Assembly (NCBI RefSeq): GCF_002157685.2
Contig: NZ_AP026738.1
Coordinates: forward strand, 5,766,001-5,830,000
Length of the DNA: 64,000 nt
Origin: Comamonas thiooxydans
GTDB lineage: Bacteria > Pseudomonadota > Gammaproteobacteria > Burkholderiales > Burkholderiaceae_C
Reading direction: 5' to 3'
Position 1 is the stretch's first letter. The number at the start of each line of letters is the position of its first letter. Below the pieces are notes generated by a model. That model was not told where the DNA came from and searched no databases. It saw only the letters and a program-made list of their open reading frames with translations. Below are positions 16,592-26,561 of this stretch, one piece after another. The position numbers and the translations under genes are program-made.

Positions 16592-18532
16592 ATGTTCAAG
16601 CGGTCGGCTCTCATGCTCCGCCTGATATTTGCGCTCGTCATGGGCTGGAGTTGCGGCGTGGCATGGGCACAGGAGCTCAGGCCTCAGGATCTGCTCTGCG
16701 AACCGCGCATTGTGGCCCGCCAATCGGCCAAGGCGCTGCCCGAGGGGCCTCCACCTGACGCAGCCTTGCTGCAATGGGTGGATGTGCCGGGGCTGGATGA
16801 CTGGAGTCAACGCTGGCCCGGCTATGACGGTGCAGCCTGGTACCGCATCGATTGGGAGAGCCCCTGTGGGCGCGATCAGCCCGTGGCGCTGGCCGTCGTC
16901 AATATCGTGATGGCGGGCGAGGTTTTCGTGAATTCAGAACTGATCTGGCGCGATCAATCGCTGGTGGAGCCGCTGAGCCGCAGCTGGAACATGCCACGCT
17001 ACTGGCTGCTGCCCAAGGCGCTGCTCAAGGAGCAGGGCAACAGCATCTGGGTGCGCGTCCACGGGCTCAGCAGCCAGACGCCAGGCCTGGGGCGGCTGCG
17101 CATAGGCCATCCAGCCGAGCTCAAGCAATGGACGGCGCAGGCCACCTGGAACCTGCGCACCATTTATATGGTCTGCATCACGGTCAGCCTGGTGCTGTGT
17201 CTGCTGTTTTCGTTTGCCTGGCTCCACAACCGCAATCAAAAACTCTATGGCTGGTACGCGCTCAATCTGATGTGCTGGGCACTGATGCTCTGCTTTATGG
17301 TCATGACTGATCCCTGGCCCTTCAGCAGCACGCCGGCCTTTGCCAAGGGCAATTTGCTGGTTTTCATTGCATTTACCTACACTTTCTGCATTTTTACGCT
17401 GCGCTTTGCGGAATTACGCCTCATACGCCTTGAACGTACGCTGGCTGGCATATGCGGCCTCTGCGCTGTATTCGCCCTGTCTGTGCCCGATGCACAGATG
17501 GCGCTGAGCCAGGCCATCTGGCTGTTGATGTTCTGTCTTTGCGCTCTGGTCTGCCTGCTGTTTCCACTGCGCGCGCTGCAGACACGCACGCCAGCCCACA
17601 TCGCTTTCAGCCTCTGCTTCGTGCTCTACCTGGCCATCGGCGTGCACGACCTGCTGCTGCTGACCAAGACCCTGGATCACAATCTGACGCTGACCCCCTA
17701 CACCACCTTGCTGAGCATGCTGGTGATCGCGTGGTTGCTGGGGCGGCAGGTCGTGTGGAATATGCGCCGCATCGAGCACTTCAACCACGAACTCAGTCTC
17801 ACCGTCACACAGGCCTGCGACGACCTGAGCCAGACCCTGGAGAGGGAGCACCATCTGGCTCTGAGCCACTCCCGCCTGCAGGAACGTCTGCGCATTTCCC
17901 AGGATCTGCACGACGGTCTGGGCGGCTCTCTGGTGCGTTCCATTGCGCTGGTCGAGCAGAGCAGCGCCCCTTTGCCCAATGCCCAGGTGTTGTCCATGCT
18001 CAAGCTCATGCGTGACGACCTGCGTCAGATGATTGATACCGGCACCAGCACCGCCATCCAGGTTCCCGAGACACCCATGCAGTGGCTTGCTCCGCTGCGC
18101 CACCGCTTTGCACGGCTGTTCGAGGAACTGGACATTCAGGTGAAGTGGTGTCTGCCCGAATACTGGACTCACGCGCCCAGCCCCATTCAGTGCCTGACGC
18201 TGACCCGCGTGCTGGAAGAGGCATTGACCAATGTCATCAAACACAGCCGCGCCAGCCAGGTCCAGGTTCGGCTGGAGATTCCCGATTCCAGGGAGTTGCT
18301 GCTGCAGATCGAGGACAACGGCACAGGCTTTGATTTGGATAGCACACAGATCAACAGCATGGGCGTGGGCATGCGCAGCATGCTGGCGCGACTGGAGCGC
18401 CTGCAAGGCACTCTGGTCATACAGTCCAGCCCCGGCCGCACCGAGCTGCGAGCCAGCCTGCCCCTGTTCGGCAAGGTGCAGCGTCACACCGAAGTACAGA
18501 GCTCCGTGCCGTCTCCCCAGAGCATCTGGTAA
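16592..18532 (+). CDS. Membrane sensor histidine kinase with 7TM module
   Basis: A 646-residue kinase. A signal peptide precedes a periplasmic domain (about 28-185) containing a jelly-roll-like carbohydrate-binding pattern (AAWYRIDW...NIVMAGEVFVNSELIWR). About seven membrane helices follow (190-390) as in 7TMR-DISM sensors. After a coiled coil comes HisKA_3 with His440 in SQDLHDGLGG, then the ATPase domain with EEALTNVIKHS, EDNGTGFD and MGVGMRSM. It starts directly at the stop of the response regulator gene. Ligand unknown. The catalytic half is a close paralogue of the orphan kinase near the window start. Confidence 0.9.
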   Translation: MFKRSALMLRLIFALVMGWSCGVAWAQELRPQDLLCEPRIVARQSAKALPEGPPPDAALLQWVDVPGLDDWSQRWPGYDGAAWYRIDWESPCGRDQPVALAVVNIVMAGEVFVNSELIWRDQSLVEPLSRSWNMPRYWLLPKALLKEQGNSIWVRVHGLSSQTPGLGRLRIGHPAELKQWTAQATWNLRTIYMVCITVSLVLCLLFSFAWLHNRNQKLYGWYALNLMCWALMLCFMVMTDPWPFSSTPAFAKGNLLVFIAFTYTFCIFTLRFAELRLIRLERTLAGICGLCAVFALSVPDAQMALSQAIWLLMFCLCALVCLLFPLRALQTRTPAHIAFSLCFVLYLAIGVHDLLLLTKTLDHNLTLTPYTTLLSMLVIAWLLGRQVVWNMRRIEHFNHELSLTVTQACDDLSQTLEREHHLALSHSRLQERLRISQDLHDGLGGSLVRSIALVEQSSAPLPNAQVLSMLKLMRDDLRQMIDTGTSTAIQVPETPMQWLAPLRHRFARLFEELDIQVKWCLPEYWTHAPSPIQCLTLTRVLEEALTNVIKHSRASQVQVRLEIPDSRELLLQIEDNGTGFDLDSTQINSMGVGMRSMLARLERLQGTLVIQSSPGRTELRASLPLFGKVQRHTEVQSSVPSPQSIW

Positions 18533-18549
18533 CTGCGCTAAGCTTTCGC

Positions 18550-19746
18550 ATGCCCCTGCTTATCGACGGAACACCGTATGAAGACGGCGCCTTCACCCTC
18601 CAGCTGACGCCTGACACGCCGCACAGGCTCAAAACCAGCCCCGGTCAGGGCAGCCTGACCCTTGGCCCCAGGAATCTGTTGAAAACCGCCGACCTGTGGC
18701 TGCCTGTCGACGCCTGCGTGCTCTGGTCCTGCTTTGACCCCTTTGCCACGCCCGCCGGCTCGCCCTGGCCACGCAGCTTCTACTACACGGGCAATGACAG
18801 CGGCTTCTTCACATGGGCGCAGCTGCGTGCAATCGAAAACTTCAGCTGGTACCCACAGCTGCAGCAAGATGTACATATCGACGCCAGCCAGTCACAGATT
18901 CGCGAGCTGAGCATTCATCTGCAAGCGGGCAATCAGGGCCACATCCACCTGAAGCTGCCGCAGCAGGGCATGCGCCTTCATCTGCATGGCAATCTGGAGC
19001 AAATCACCGTCACCGCAGGCCTGCCTGAAAGCCTGAGTTTGAGCCCGGCCACCAGCAGGAACCCGGCCGACGAAGCCTTCCAGCTGCCCGACATGGGCAG
19101 CCTGAAACAGGTCACCACGCTGGAGCTGAGCAATGGAGCGGGAAAGCAACCCATTTCGCTGCAAAATCTGCTGCAGTTTTCGAAGCTGGAATCGCTTTCC
19201 CTATGGGGTAACCACAGCGATTTGGCCCAGCTTTCTACATGTACGCAGCTCAAGGCGCTATCACTGCGTTTTATGCGCTATCTGTCGGGACTGCCTGCGC
19301 TGCAAACCTGGCCGGAGCTGGACTTCTTCATCGCCTACAACGTGGAAGAAGCGGCCGGGAAACGCCTGCGCCAGCAACTCAAGGACCGTGCCAAGGCACG
19401 ACCCTGGGCTGACTACACATCCGTCAGCCAGTTGCGCAAGCCCGAATGGTGGGCCAAGGAATATGGGCGGCCATTTGCGGGCTGGCCCGCAGCCCGCGCC
19501 AGGATTGCCCATGCAGCTTATGAGCTGGCAGAGCAGGAAATCGGCACAGCCAGCAGCCTTGGTCATGTGCAAGCTGCACTGACGGCCTTTGCCGCCCGCT
19601 TCAACACGGTCAAGGGCATCGAAACCAGCGAGCGTGAAGACCTGGGGCTGGCCGTGCAGCAACTGGCACAACTGCCTGCGGCACTGTCACTGAAGCTGAC
19701 GGATGGGCAGGCCCAGCAGTGGTTTGATGAAAACCGCGATTACTAG
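18550..19746 (+). CDS. Leucine-rich-repeat-like hypothetical protein
   Basis: A 398-residue protein without signal peptide or membrane segment. The middle (about 180-275) has loosely spaced repeats such as LKQVTTLELSNGAG, FSKLESLSLWGNHSDLAQL and CTQLKALSLRFMRYLSGLP, typical of leucine-rich-repeat turns. The C-terminal third is helical. It starts 17 bases after the sensor kinase and runs the same way, so it may belong to the two-component operon. I recognise no enzymatic domain. The convergent mnmA gene ends three bases away, leaving no room for a shared terminator. Confidence 0.7.
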   Translation: MPLLIDGTPYEDGAFTLQLTPDTPHRLKTSPGQGSLTLGPRNLLKTADLWLPVDACVLWSCFDPFATPAGSPWPRSFYYTGNDSGFFTWAQLRAIENFSWYPQLQQDVHIDASQSQIRELSIHLQAGNQGHIHLKLPQQGMRLHLHGNLEQITVTAGLPESLSLSPATSRNPADEAFQLPDMGSLKQVTTLELSNGAGKQPISLQNLLQFSKLESLSLWGNHSDLAQLSTCTQLKALSLRFMRYLSGLPALQTWPELDFFIAYNVEEAAGKRLRQQLKDRAKARPWADYTSVSQLRKPEWWAKEYGRPFAGWPAARARIAHAAYELAEQEIGTASSLGHVQAALTAFAARFNTVKGIETSEREDLGLAVQQLAQLPAALSLKLTDGQAQQWFDENRDY

Positions 19747-19749
19747 CGA

Positions 19750-20880
19750 TTACCGAGCGGCCGCAGGGTCGACCTGCGCAATGATGCCGCCGCCCAGGCA
19801 GACATCGCCGTCATAGAGCACGGCGGACTGACCAGGGGTGACAGCCCACTGCGCTTCTGGAAAGTCCAGACGGAAGCCGGCGTCCGTGGCCTGGGAAATC
19901 AGCGCAGGCGAATCGGGCTGACGGTAGCGGGTCTTGGAACCGTAGGCCTTGCCCTCGGCCGGGGCATGGCCGGCCACCCAGCTGACCTGATCGGCCAGCA
20001 AGGCATGCGACTGAAGCAGCGGATGGTCATGGCCCTGCACCACGCGCAGAATGTTCTTGTCCATCTCCTTGCGCGCCACAAACCAGGGCGCATGGTCGCC
20101 CGCACCACGGGCGGCGCCCTTTTCCTTCACGCCGCCAATGCCCAGACCCGAACGCTGTCCCAGCGTGTAGAAGGACAGACCCACATGCTTGCCCAGCTTG
20201 CGGTTGCGGTCGTCGAGGATCAGTCCCGGCTCCTTGCTGATGTAGCGGTTCAGGAAGTCTCGGAACGGGCGCTCGCCAATGAAGCAGATGCCCGTCGAGT
20301 CCTTCTTCCTGGCATTGGGCAGGCCGATCTCTTCGGCAATGCGGCGCACCTCGGTCTTGTGCAGCTCGCCCACGGGAAACATCGCCTTGGACAGCTGGGC
20401 CTGGTTCAGCCGGTGCAGGAAATAGCTCTGATCCTTGCTGTTATCCAGGCCCTTGAGCAGCTCGAACAGCTGGGTGGAGGGGTTCTGGCGCACGCGTGCA
20501 TAGTGGCCGGTGGCTATCTTTTCGGCTCCCAGGCGCATGGCGTGGTCCAGAAAGGCCTTGAACTTGATCTCCGCATTGCACAGCACGTCCGGATTGGGCG
20601 TACGACCGGCCTGGTACTCGCGCAGGAACTCGGCAAACACGCGGTCCTTGTAGTCCGCGGCAAAGTTCACATGCTCGATCTCGATGCCGATCACGTCGGC
20701 CACGGCCGCCGCATCGACAAAGTCGATATTCGACGAGCAGTACTCGCTGTCGTCGTCATCTTCCCAGTTCTTCATGAAGATGCCGACGACCTCGTGGCCC
20801 TGCTTTTTGAGAAGATAGGCGGTGACGGCGGAATCCACACCGCCCGACAAACCCACCACGACACGCTGCTTGTTGCTCAT
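19750..20880 (-). CDS. mnmA: tRNA-specific 2-thiouridylase
   Basis: A 376-residue enzyme that installs sulfur at position 2 of wobble uridine-34 in tRNA for Lys, Glu and Gln. The PP-loop is [10 protein letters not shown] (10-19). Catalytic cysteines are Cys101 ([13 protein letters not shown]) and Cys199 ([10 protein letters not shown]). The full length matches the family. It is divergent from the LysR gene with a 53-base gap. Confidence 0.97.
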   Translation of the reverse strand: MSNKQRVVVGLSGGVDSAVTAYLLKKQGHEVVGIFMKNWEDDDDSEYCSSNIDFVDAAAVADVIGIEIEHVNFAADYKDRVFAEFLREYQAGRTPNPDVLCNAEIKFKAFLDHAMRLGAEKIATGHYARVRQNPSTQLFELLKGLDNSKDQSYFLHRLNQAQLSKAMFPVGELHKTEVRRIAEEIGLPNARKKDSTGICFIGERPFRDFLNRYISKEPGLILDDRNRKLGKHVGLSFYTLGQRSGLGIGGVKEKGAARGAGDHAPWFVARKEMDKNILRVVQGHDHPLLQSHALLADQVSWVAGHAPAEGKAYGSKTRYRQPDSPALISQATDAGFRLDFPEAQWAVTPGQSAVLYDGDVCLGGGIIAQVDPAAAR

Positions 20881-20933
20881 AGGTATGCGATTATCCCAGC
20901 GCCCGTCAACTGCTGCGGGCGTGAGGATTTGCC

Positions 20934-21872
20934 ATGGAACTGCGCCAGCTGCGCTACTTTGTACGAATTGTTGAACTGGGCTCCATGAGCCGGGCAGCGC
21001 TGGATCTGGACATGGTGCAGTCGGCGCTGAGCCAGCAGATCAGCCGCCTGGAGTCCGAACTCTCGACACGGCTGCTGCAGCGCACACCGCGCGGAGTCAT
21101 CCCTACCGAGGCCGGTCAGGCCTTTTTCCACCAGGCCCAGCTGACCCTGCGCCATGCCCAGCAGGCCATTCACGCGGCCCAGCAGGCGCGGCTGTCGGGC
21201 GCCGTCAGCATGGGCCTGTCCCCCACGATTGCCAATGTGCTGGGCCTGCCGCTGATGCGCGCCATGCGCGAGCGCTACCCCGAGGTGAGGCTGCACATGG
21301 TGTCAGCCCTCTCGGGGCATCTGACGAGTCTTCTCAATGCCAGACAGCTGGATCTGGCTATCCTTTTCGATACTCAGAGCGCCCGGCGATGGAGCGTGAT
21401 GCCGCTGCTGGAAGAGCAGCTATTCCTGATCCAGTCGCGCCTGCAGCCGGTGGCGCCGCAGATTCAGCATGAAGTGCCCATCAGCCTGGAGCAGCTGCAG
21501 CAGGTGCCGCTGATCCTGCCCTCGGGCAGCCACGGCCTGCGCAGCTCCATCATGGCCTCGTTCACCAGTGCCGGCTTCCAGTCGCAGATGGCCATGGAGA
21601 TCGACTCGCTGACCCTGCTGATGGAAGCGGTCGACGCCGGCATGGGCGCCACAGTCCAGCCCTGGTCGGCCGTGGGTATGTACCGTGATGCGGCCGAGCG
21701 CTTTCAGTGGTCGCAAATCGCCGATGACTCGGTGCGGCGCAAGGCCGCCCTGTGCAGCCTGTCGGACGACGAGCTGTCACCTGCCGCCCTGGCGGCACGC
21801 GTGGTGTTGACGGACTGCGCGCGGCAGCTGGTGCACTCCGGAGTCTGGCGGGGAGCGTCGCTGACGGACTGA
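20934..21872 (+). CDS. LysR family regulator of the tricarballylate-type cluster
   Basis: A 312-residue LysR-type regulator, with helix-turn-helix in residues 1-60 ([30 protein letters not shown]). The early SMSRAALDL and the ligand-domain features resemble the nitrogen-assimilation/TcuR group. It lies upstream of, and runs in the same direction as, a GntP-family permease and tcuA-tcuB, so it is the likely TcuR counterpart, inducing the cluster in the presence of tricarballylate or a related acid (inference by synteny with Salmonella tcuRABC). Confidence 0.85.
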   Translation: MELRQLRYFVRIVELGSMSRAALDLDMVQSALSQQISRLESELSTRLLQRTPRGVIPTEAGQAFFHQAQLTLRHAQQAIHAAQQARLSGAVSMGLSPTIANVLGLPLMRAMRERYPEVRLHMVSALSGHLTSLLNARQLDLAILFDTQSARRWSVMPLLEEQLFLIQSRLQPVAPQIQHEVPISLEQLQQVPLILPSGSHGLRSSIMASFTSAGFQSQMAMEIDSLTLLMEAVDAGMGATVQPWSAVGMYRDAAERFQWSQIADDSVRRKAALCSLSDDELSPAALAARVVLTDCARQLVHSGVWRGASLTD

Positions 21873-21931
21873 GCCCGCCGCTTCCGGGCAGGGCATGGGA
21901 GCGGGTTTACGTAATTTCCACAGCAACTTTG

Positions 21932-21961
21932 TTGCCATGTGAAGCTCATACCTCATGGCAA
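21932..21961. promoter_or_regulatory. Candidate LysR operator upstream of the GntP-family gene
   Basis: A perfect inverted repeat TTGCCATG (21932-21939) and CATGGCAA (21954-21961), separated by 14 bases, lies in the 270-base gap before the permease. Spacing suits a LysR dimer-of-dimers site. Confidence 0.4.
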
Positions 21962-22142
21962 ACCTAGATCTTCATTACAACATTGCTGTTGCGCCCCCTG
22001 GGCCGCATCCCGACATCCAACTTGCACCACGCCGACGGCGCCAGCCTACAGCGCGTGCGAGTGCGCTTTTTTAATATGAGCCTTGCCTCGTGCTGGATGT
22101 GAAGTGCGCTTCAGGACAGCCAGCCAAAACCAAGGTTCATTT

Positions 22143-23528
22143 ATGACATCTCTCGATATTCAGTTGCTGCTGACCGCCCTGGTCAGCGTGCTGGTGCTGG
22201 TCGCATTGATCGTTTCACGCATCAAGCTGCACCCGCTGCTGGCCCTGCTCATCGTCTCGGTCGGCGTCGGCTTTGCCACCGGCATGGCGCCGGACCACAT
22301 CGCCAAGGAGCTGACCAACGGCGCAGGCAAGACCCTGGGGGCCGTGGGTGTCGTGATCGCGCTGGGAGCCATGCTGGGCAAGATCCTGGCCGATGCAGGC
22401 ATCACCGAGCAGATCGCCGAAGCGATTCTCAGGCACTCCTCCGATCGCATGATCCCCTGGGCCATGACCCTGGTGGCCTTCATCGTCGGCATCCCGATGT
22501 TCTTCGAGGTCGGCCTGGTGGTCATGCTGCCGCTGATCTTCAGCGTGGCGCGCAAGCTGGAAGGCCAGGCCCGCTTCAAGGGCTCGGCCTATGTCTACGT
22601 CGGCGTGCCCGTGATCTCGGCACTGGCGGCCATGCACGGCATGGTTCCGCCCCATCCCGGCCCCCTGACCGCCATCGCCACCCTCAAGACCACGGTCGGC
22701 CCGACCATGCTGTACGGCTTTCTGGCGGCGATTCCGGCCATGGTTCTCGGCGGCCCGCTGTATGGCGCCTTCATCGCCCCGCGCATGAGCACCAAGCCCG
22801 ACCAGACCTTGCTGGACCAGTTCACCATCACCGAGAAAGCCACTGCCGGCCAGCAGCCCGGCATCGCCCTGGGCGTGCTGGCGGCCCTGCTGCCCGCCAT
22901 TCTGATGCTGATTCACGCCGTCGCCGAGATGCTGCTGCCCAAGGATGCGGCGGCCATGCATGTGGCCAGCTTCCTGGGCAATCCCCTGATCGCCATGCTG
23001 CTGGGCGTGCTGTTCGCCATCGTGGCCCTGGTGATGGCCCGTGGCGGCGATACCGAAAAGCTGCGCGACGCGCTGGGCAAGAGCCTCAAGCCGATTGCCT
23101 CCATCATCATGATCATTGCCGGCGGCGGCGCCTTCCAGCAGATGTTGACCAGCGCCAAGGTCGGTGATGCCATCGTCCATCTGACCCAGCAGTTCGCCTT
23201 CCCGCCGCTGATCCTGGGCTGGCTGATCGCCATGCTGCTGTCCGTCTCCACGGGCTCGGCCACTGTGGGCATCGTGGGCGCTGCCGGCCTGCTGGCGCCG
23301 CTAGCGGGGGCCGACCCCAGCCTGAACCTGCCCCTGCTGGCCCTGTCCATCGGCTGCGGCTCGCTGTTCTTCAACTATGCCAACCACGCCGGTTTCTGGA
23401 TGGTCAAGGAGTCCTTCGGCATGACCATGGGCGAAGCCACCAAGACCATCTCGGTCGTACAGTCCATCGTGGCCGTGGTGGGTCTGGTCATGGTGCTGCT
23501 CTTCAACGCGCTCGTCACCGTGCATTGA
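22143..23528 (+). CDS. GntP family permease
   Basis: A 461-residue inner-membrane transporter with about 12-14 helices. The family signatures are RIKLHPLLALLIVSVGVGFATG, GIPMFFEVGLVVMLPLIFSVAR, MVPPHPGPLTAIATL and the late SVSTGSATVGIVGAAGL. GntP permeases move gluconate and other hydroxy acids by proton symport. The ATG has AAGG seven bases upstream. It occupies the place of the MFS transporter TcuC in the Salmonella cluster, so it probably imports the substrate of TcuA/TcuB (inference). Confidence 0.9.
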   Translation: MTSLDIQLLLTALVSVLVLVALIVSRIKLHPLLALLIVSVGVGFATGMAPDHIAKELTNGAGKTLGAVGVVIALGAMLGKILADAGITEQIAEAILRHSSDRMIPWAMTLVAFIVGIPMFFEVGLVVMLPLIFSVARKLEGQARFKGSAYVYVGVPVISALAAMHGMVPPHPGPLTAIATLKTTVGPTMLYGFLAAIPAMVLGGPLYGAFIAPRMSTKPDQTLLDQFTITEKATAGQQPGIALGVLAALLPAILMLIHAVAEMLLPKDAAAMHVASFLGNPLIAMLLGVLFAIVALVMARGGDTEKLRDALGKSLKPIASIIMIIAGGGAFQQMLTSAKVGDAIVHLTQQFAFPPLILGWLIAMLLSVSTGSATVGIVGAAGLLAPLAGADPSLNLPLLALSIGCGSLFFNYANHAGFWMVKESFGMTMGEATKTISVVQSIVAVVGLVMVLLFNALVTVH

Positions 23529-23626
23529 GGCCGGCCGGGGCTGCAGCGCAGCGGCCCTGGCGCCTTCCTCCGGGGTTGCAAGCCGAGGCGCAAGGCCGCA
23601 CCGCGCCGCCTTGGGCCTGCGGCACA

Positions 23627-23646
23627 ACCAATCCATCACGATTGGT
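23627..23646. promoter_or_regulatory. Candidate operator upstream of tcuA
   Basis: A perfect inverted repeat ACCAATC-CATCAC-GATTGGT in the 279-base gap before tcuA. It suggests a second regulated promoter for tcuA-tcuB. Confidence 0.35.
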
Positions 23647-23807
23647 GATACCCCCATCCCCTCACCCCGCTGCACGGGTGAGGCGGTGCTCACTACAGTG
23701 GCGTTCAACTCCAATCTGACCCTGTCAACCGCGCTCCGGCAGCGGAAATGACAAAGGACACTTCCCCACGTTGAACCGCTGCAGGCACCGCCCCGTGGCA
23801 GCCCATC

Positions 23808-25259
23808 ATGAAAACTGAAGCCTTTGACACCGATGTACTCGTCATCGGTGGTGGCAATGCCGCCCTGTGCGCCGCGCTGATGGCGCGCGAAGCAGGTGCC
23901 CGCGTGCTGCTGCTTGAATCTGCACCGCGCGAATGGCGCGGCGGCAACTCCGGCCACACCCGCAATCTGCGCTGCATGCACGATGCACCGCAGGATGTGC
24001 TGACCGAGGCCTATCCCGAAGAAGAGTACTGGCAGGACTTGCTCAAGGTCACAGGCGGCATCACCAACGAGCATCTGGCGCGCATGGTGATCCGCGCCTC
24101 CTCGACCTGCCGCAACTGGATGCGCAGGCATGGCGTGCACTTCCAGCCGCCGCTGTCGGGCGCACTGCATGTGGCGCGCACCAATGCCTTCTTCATGGGC
24201 GGCGGCAAGGCGCTGGTGAACGCCTATTTCCGCAGCGCCGAAAAGCTGGGCGTGGAAATCCGCTACGAGTCGCCGGTGGACAAGCTCGACATCGAGAACG
24301 GCCGGTTCCAGGCAGCATGGGTCAGGACCAAGGATGGGAGCCAGCGCATCACGGCCAAAAGCTGCGTGCTGGCGGCGGGCGGCTTCGAGTCCAACCGCGA
24401 ATGGCTGCGCGAGGCCTGGGGCCAGAACGAGCGCGGCGAATGGCCGGCCGACAACTTCATCATCCGCGGCACCGCCTTCAACCAGGGCGTGCTGCTCAAA
24501 CATATGCTGCAAGAGCAGCAGGCCGACGGCCTGGGCGATCCCACGCAGGCGCACATGGTGGCCATCGATGCCCGCGCTCCGCTGTACGACGGCGGCATCT
24601 GCACGCGTATCGACTGCGTCTCGCTGGGCGTGGTGGTGAACCGCGATGCCAGGCGCTTTTATGACGAGGGCGAGGACTTCTGGCCCAAGCGCTATGCGAT
24701 CTGGGGCCGTCTGGTGGCCCAGCAGCCCGGCCAGATTGCCTACTCCATCATCGACAGCAAGGCCATAGGCCGCTTCATGCCGCCGGTGTTCCCCGGCGTG
24801 AAGGCCGACTCCCTGCCCGAGCTGGCGCAGAAGCTGGGTCTGGACGTGGACACCTTCATGACCACGCTCGACACCTACAACAGCAGCTGCAAGGTCGGCC
24901 ATTTCGACCATACCGCGCTGGACGACTGCCACACCGAAAACCTGGCTCCAGCCAAGACGCACTGGGCGTGCCCGCTCGATACCGGGCCTTACTACGGCTA
25001 TGCGCTGCGCCCCGGCGTGACTTTCACCTATCTGGGCCTGAAGGTGGACGACACCTCCGCCGTGCGCTTCAAGGATCAACCCAGCCAGAACCTGTTCGTG
25101 GCCGGCGAAATGATGGCCGGCAATGTGCTGGGCAAGGGCTACACGGCTGGCGTGGGCATGTCGATAGGCACGGCCTTTGGCCGCATTGCCGGACGCAATG
25201 CTGCTCTCGCGGCTGCCGGCAAACCCGCTATCCATGGCGCCGTAAAGGACGAGGTCTGA
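23808..25259 (+). CDS. tcuA: FAD-dependent tricarballylate dehydrogenase
   Basis: A 483-residue flavoprotein of the fumarate reductase/succinate dehydrogenase flavoprotein family. The dinucleotide site is VLVIGGGNAALCAALMAREA at residues 10-29, with a GGNSGHTRN loop, and the C-terminus has the FAD-binding GEMMAGNVLGKGYTAGVGMSIG. TcuA oxidises tricarballylate to cis-aconitate. tcuB begins four bases after its stop. Enzymes of this family also act on related acids, so the physiological substrate is inferred. Confidence 0.9.
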   Translation: MKTEAFDTDVLVIGGGNAALCAALMAREAGARVLLLESAPREWRGGNSGHTRNLRCMHDAPQDVLTEAYPEEEYWQDLLKVTGGITNEHLARMVIRASSTCRNWMRRHGVHFQPPLSGALHVARTNAFFMGGGKALVNAYFRSAEKLGVEIRYESPVDKLDIENGRFQAAWVRTKDGSQRITAKSCVLAAGGFESNREWLREAWGQNERGEWPADNFIIRGTAFNQGVLLKHMLQEQQADGLGDPTQAHMVAIDARAPLYDGGICTRIDCVSLGVVVNRDARRFYDEGEDFWPKRYAIWGRLVAQQPGQIAYSIIDSKAIGRFMPPVFPGVKADSLPELAQKLGLDVDTFMTTLDTYNSSCKVGHFDHTALDDCHTENLAPAKTHWACPLDTGPYYGYALRPGVTFTYLGLKVDDTSAVRFKDQPSQNLFVAGEMMAGNVLGKGYTAGVGMSIGTAFGRIAGRNAALAAAGKPAIHGAVKDEV

Positions 25260-25262
25260 ATC

Positions 25263-26471
25263 ATGAGCATCCAATCCCTGCAAGAACTGGGCAAGGAAGC
25301 CCAGACCCTGGCCACCGGCAAGGTGATTCCCATCCTCCCCGCCCCAACGGAAACCGCTGCCGAAAGCGAAGTGGCGCGCGTGATGCAGATCTGCAATGCC
25401 TGCCGCTACTGCGAAGGCTTCTGCGCCGTGTTCCCGGCCATGACGCGCCGTCTGGAGTTCGGCAAGGCCGATGTGCATTACCTGGCCAATCTCTGCCACA
25501 ACTGTGGCGCCTGCCTGCACGCCTGCCAGTACGCACCGCCGCATGAATTCGGCATCAACATCCCCAAGGCCATGGCCGAAGTGCGTGGCCAGACCTATGC
25601 CGACTATGCCTGGCCGCCCGCCATGGGCAAGCTGTACCAGAAGAACGGCCTGACCCTGTCCCTGGCACTGGTCGCCGGCCTCTTCCTGTTCCTGGCGCTG
25701 GCCGTCGCCGCGCAAGGCGGCATTGGCCAGCTGTGGAACGGCAATCTGGGCAATAACTTCTACAACCTGTTCCCGCACAACCTGCTGGTCGGCATCTTTG
25801 CGCCGGTCTTCCTGTTCGTGGTGTTTGCGCTGTCCATGGGCGTGCGCCGCTTCTGGAAGGATGTGAAGCCTGCCACCAGCAATGTGGATGTCAGCGGCCC
25901 CGCCGCTGCCGAAGCCACGCATGACGTGCTGCGCCTGAAATACCTGGACGGTGGCCACGGTGACGGCTGTCACAACGAGGACGACGAGTACACCCTGAAG
26001 CGCCGCCGCTTCCACCACCTGACCTTCTACGGCTTCATGCTGTGCTTTGCAGCCACTGGCCTGGCCACGGTCTATCACTATGTCTTCGATCTGCCTGCCC
26101 CCTACGAGCTGCCCAGCCTGCCCAAGATTCTGGGCGCCCTGGGCGGCGTGAGCCTGATGATCGGCACGGCCGGCCTGTGGATGCTGAACCGCGCCCGTCA
26201 CCCGCTGCATGGCGACGCCAGGCAAAAGCCCATGGACCTCGGCTTCATCGCCCTGCTGTTCCTTGTGGCCGCAAGCGGCCTCGCGCTATGGCTGGGCCGC
26301 GCCACGCCGGCGCTGGCGCTGCTGCTGTGCCTGCACCTGGGCGCCGTGATTGCACTGTTTGCCACCCTGCCCTACGGCAAGTTTGCCCACGGCGTGTTCC
26401 GCACGGCTGCGCTGCTGCGCCACAACACCGAAAAGCGCGAGCCCAGCCCCATCGGCCTGGGCGCTGATTGA
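25263..26471 (+). CDS. tcuB: Tricarballylate utilisation Fe-S/membrane protein
   Basis: A 402-residue protein that re-oxidises the reduced TcuA flavin and passes electrons to the respiratory chain. Two four-cysteine clusters are visible: Cys44, 47, 50, 54 ([11 protein letters not shown]) and Cys78, 81, 84, 88 ([11 protein letters not shown]), followed by a proline. From about residue 130 it is a membrane protein with roughly six helices and histidines suited to haem binding. It is translationally close to tcuA. Confidence 0.93.
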   Translation: MSIQSLQELGKEAQTLATGKVIPILPAPTETAAESEVARVMQICNACRYCEGFCAVFPAMTRRLEFGKADVHYLANLCHNCGACLHACQYAPPHEFGINIPKAMAEVRGQTYADYAWPPAMGKLYQKNGLTLSLALVAGLFLFLALAVAAQGGIGQLWNGNLGNNFYNLFPHNLLVGIFAPVFLFVVFALSMGVRRFWKDVKPATSNVDVSGPAAAEATHDVLRLKYLDGGHGDGCHNEDDEYTLKRRRFHHLTFYGFMLCFAATGLATVYHYVFDLPAPYELPSLPKILGALGGVSLMIGTAGLWMLNRARHPLHGDARQKPMDLGFIALLFLVAASGLALWLGRATPALALLLCLHLGAVIALFATLPYGKFAHGVFRTAALLRHNTEKREPSPIGLGAD

Positions 26472-26561
26472 GCGAAGCCCCATGACAGGCACGCCCGCCG
26501 TGCCTGCTTTCATAAAAACAGCCGGGATACCGGCATTCCTTTCCGACCAAGGAGACATCCC

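Noticed and set aside
23301..26225. 974-codon open frame on the minus strand
   Set aside because: It lies opposite tcuA and tcuB, has no recognisable domains, and is a typical antisense shadow of high-GC third positions.
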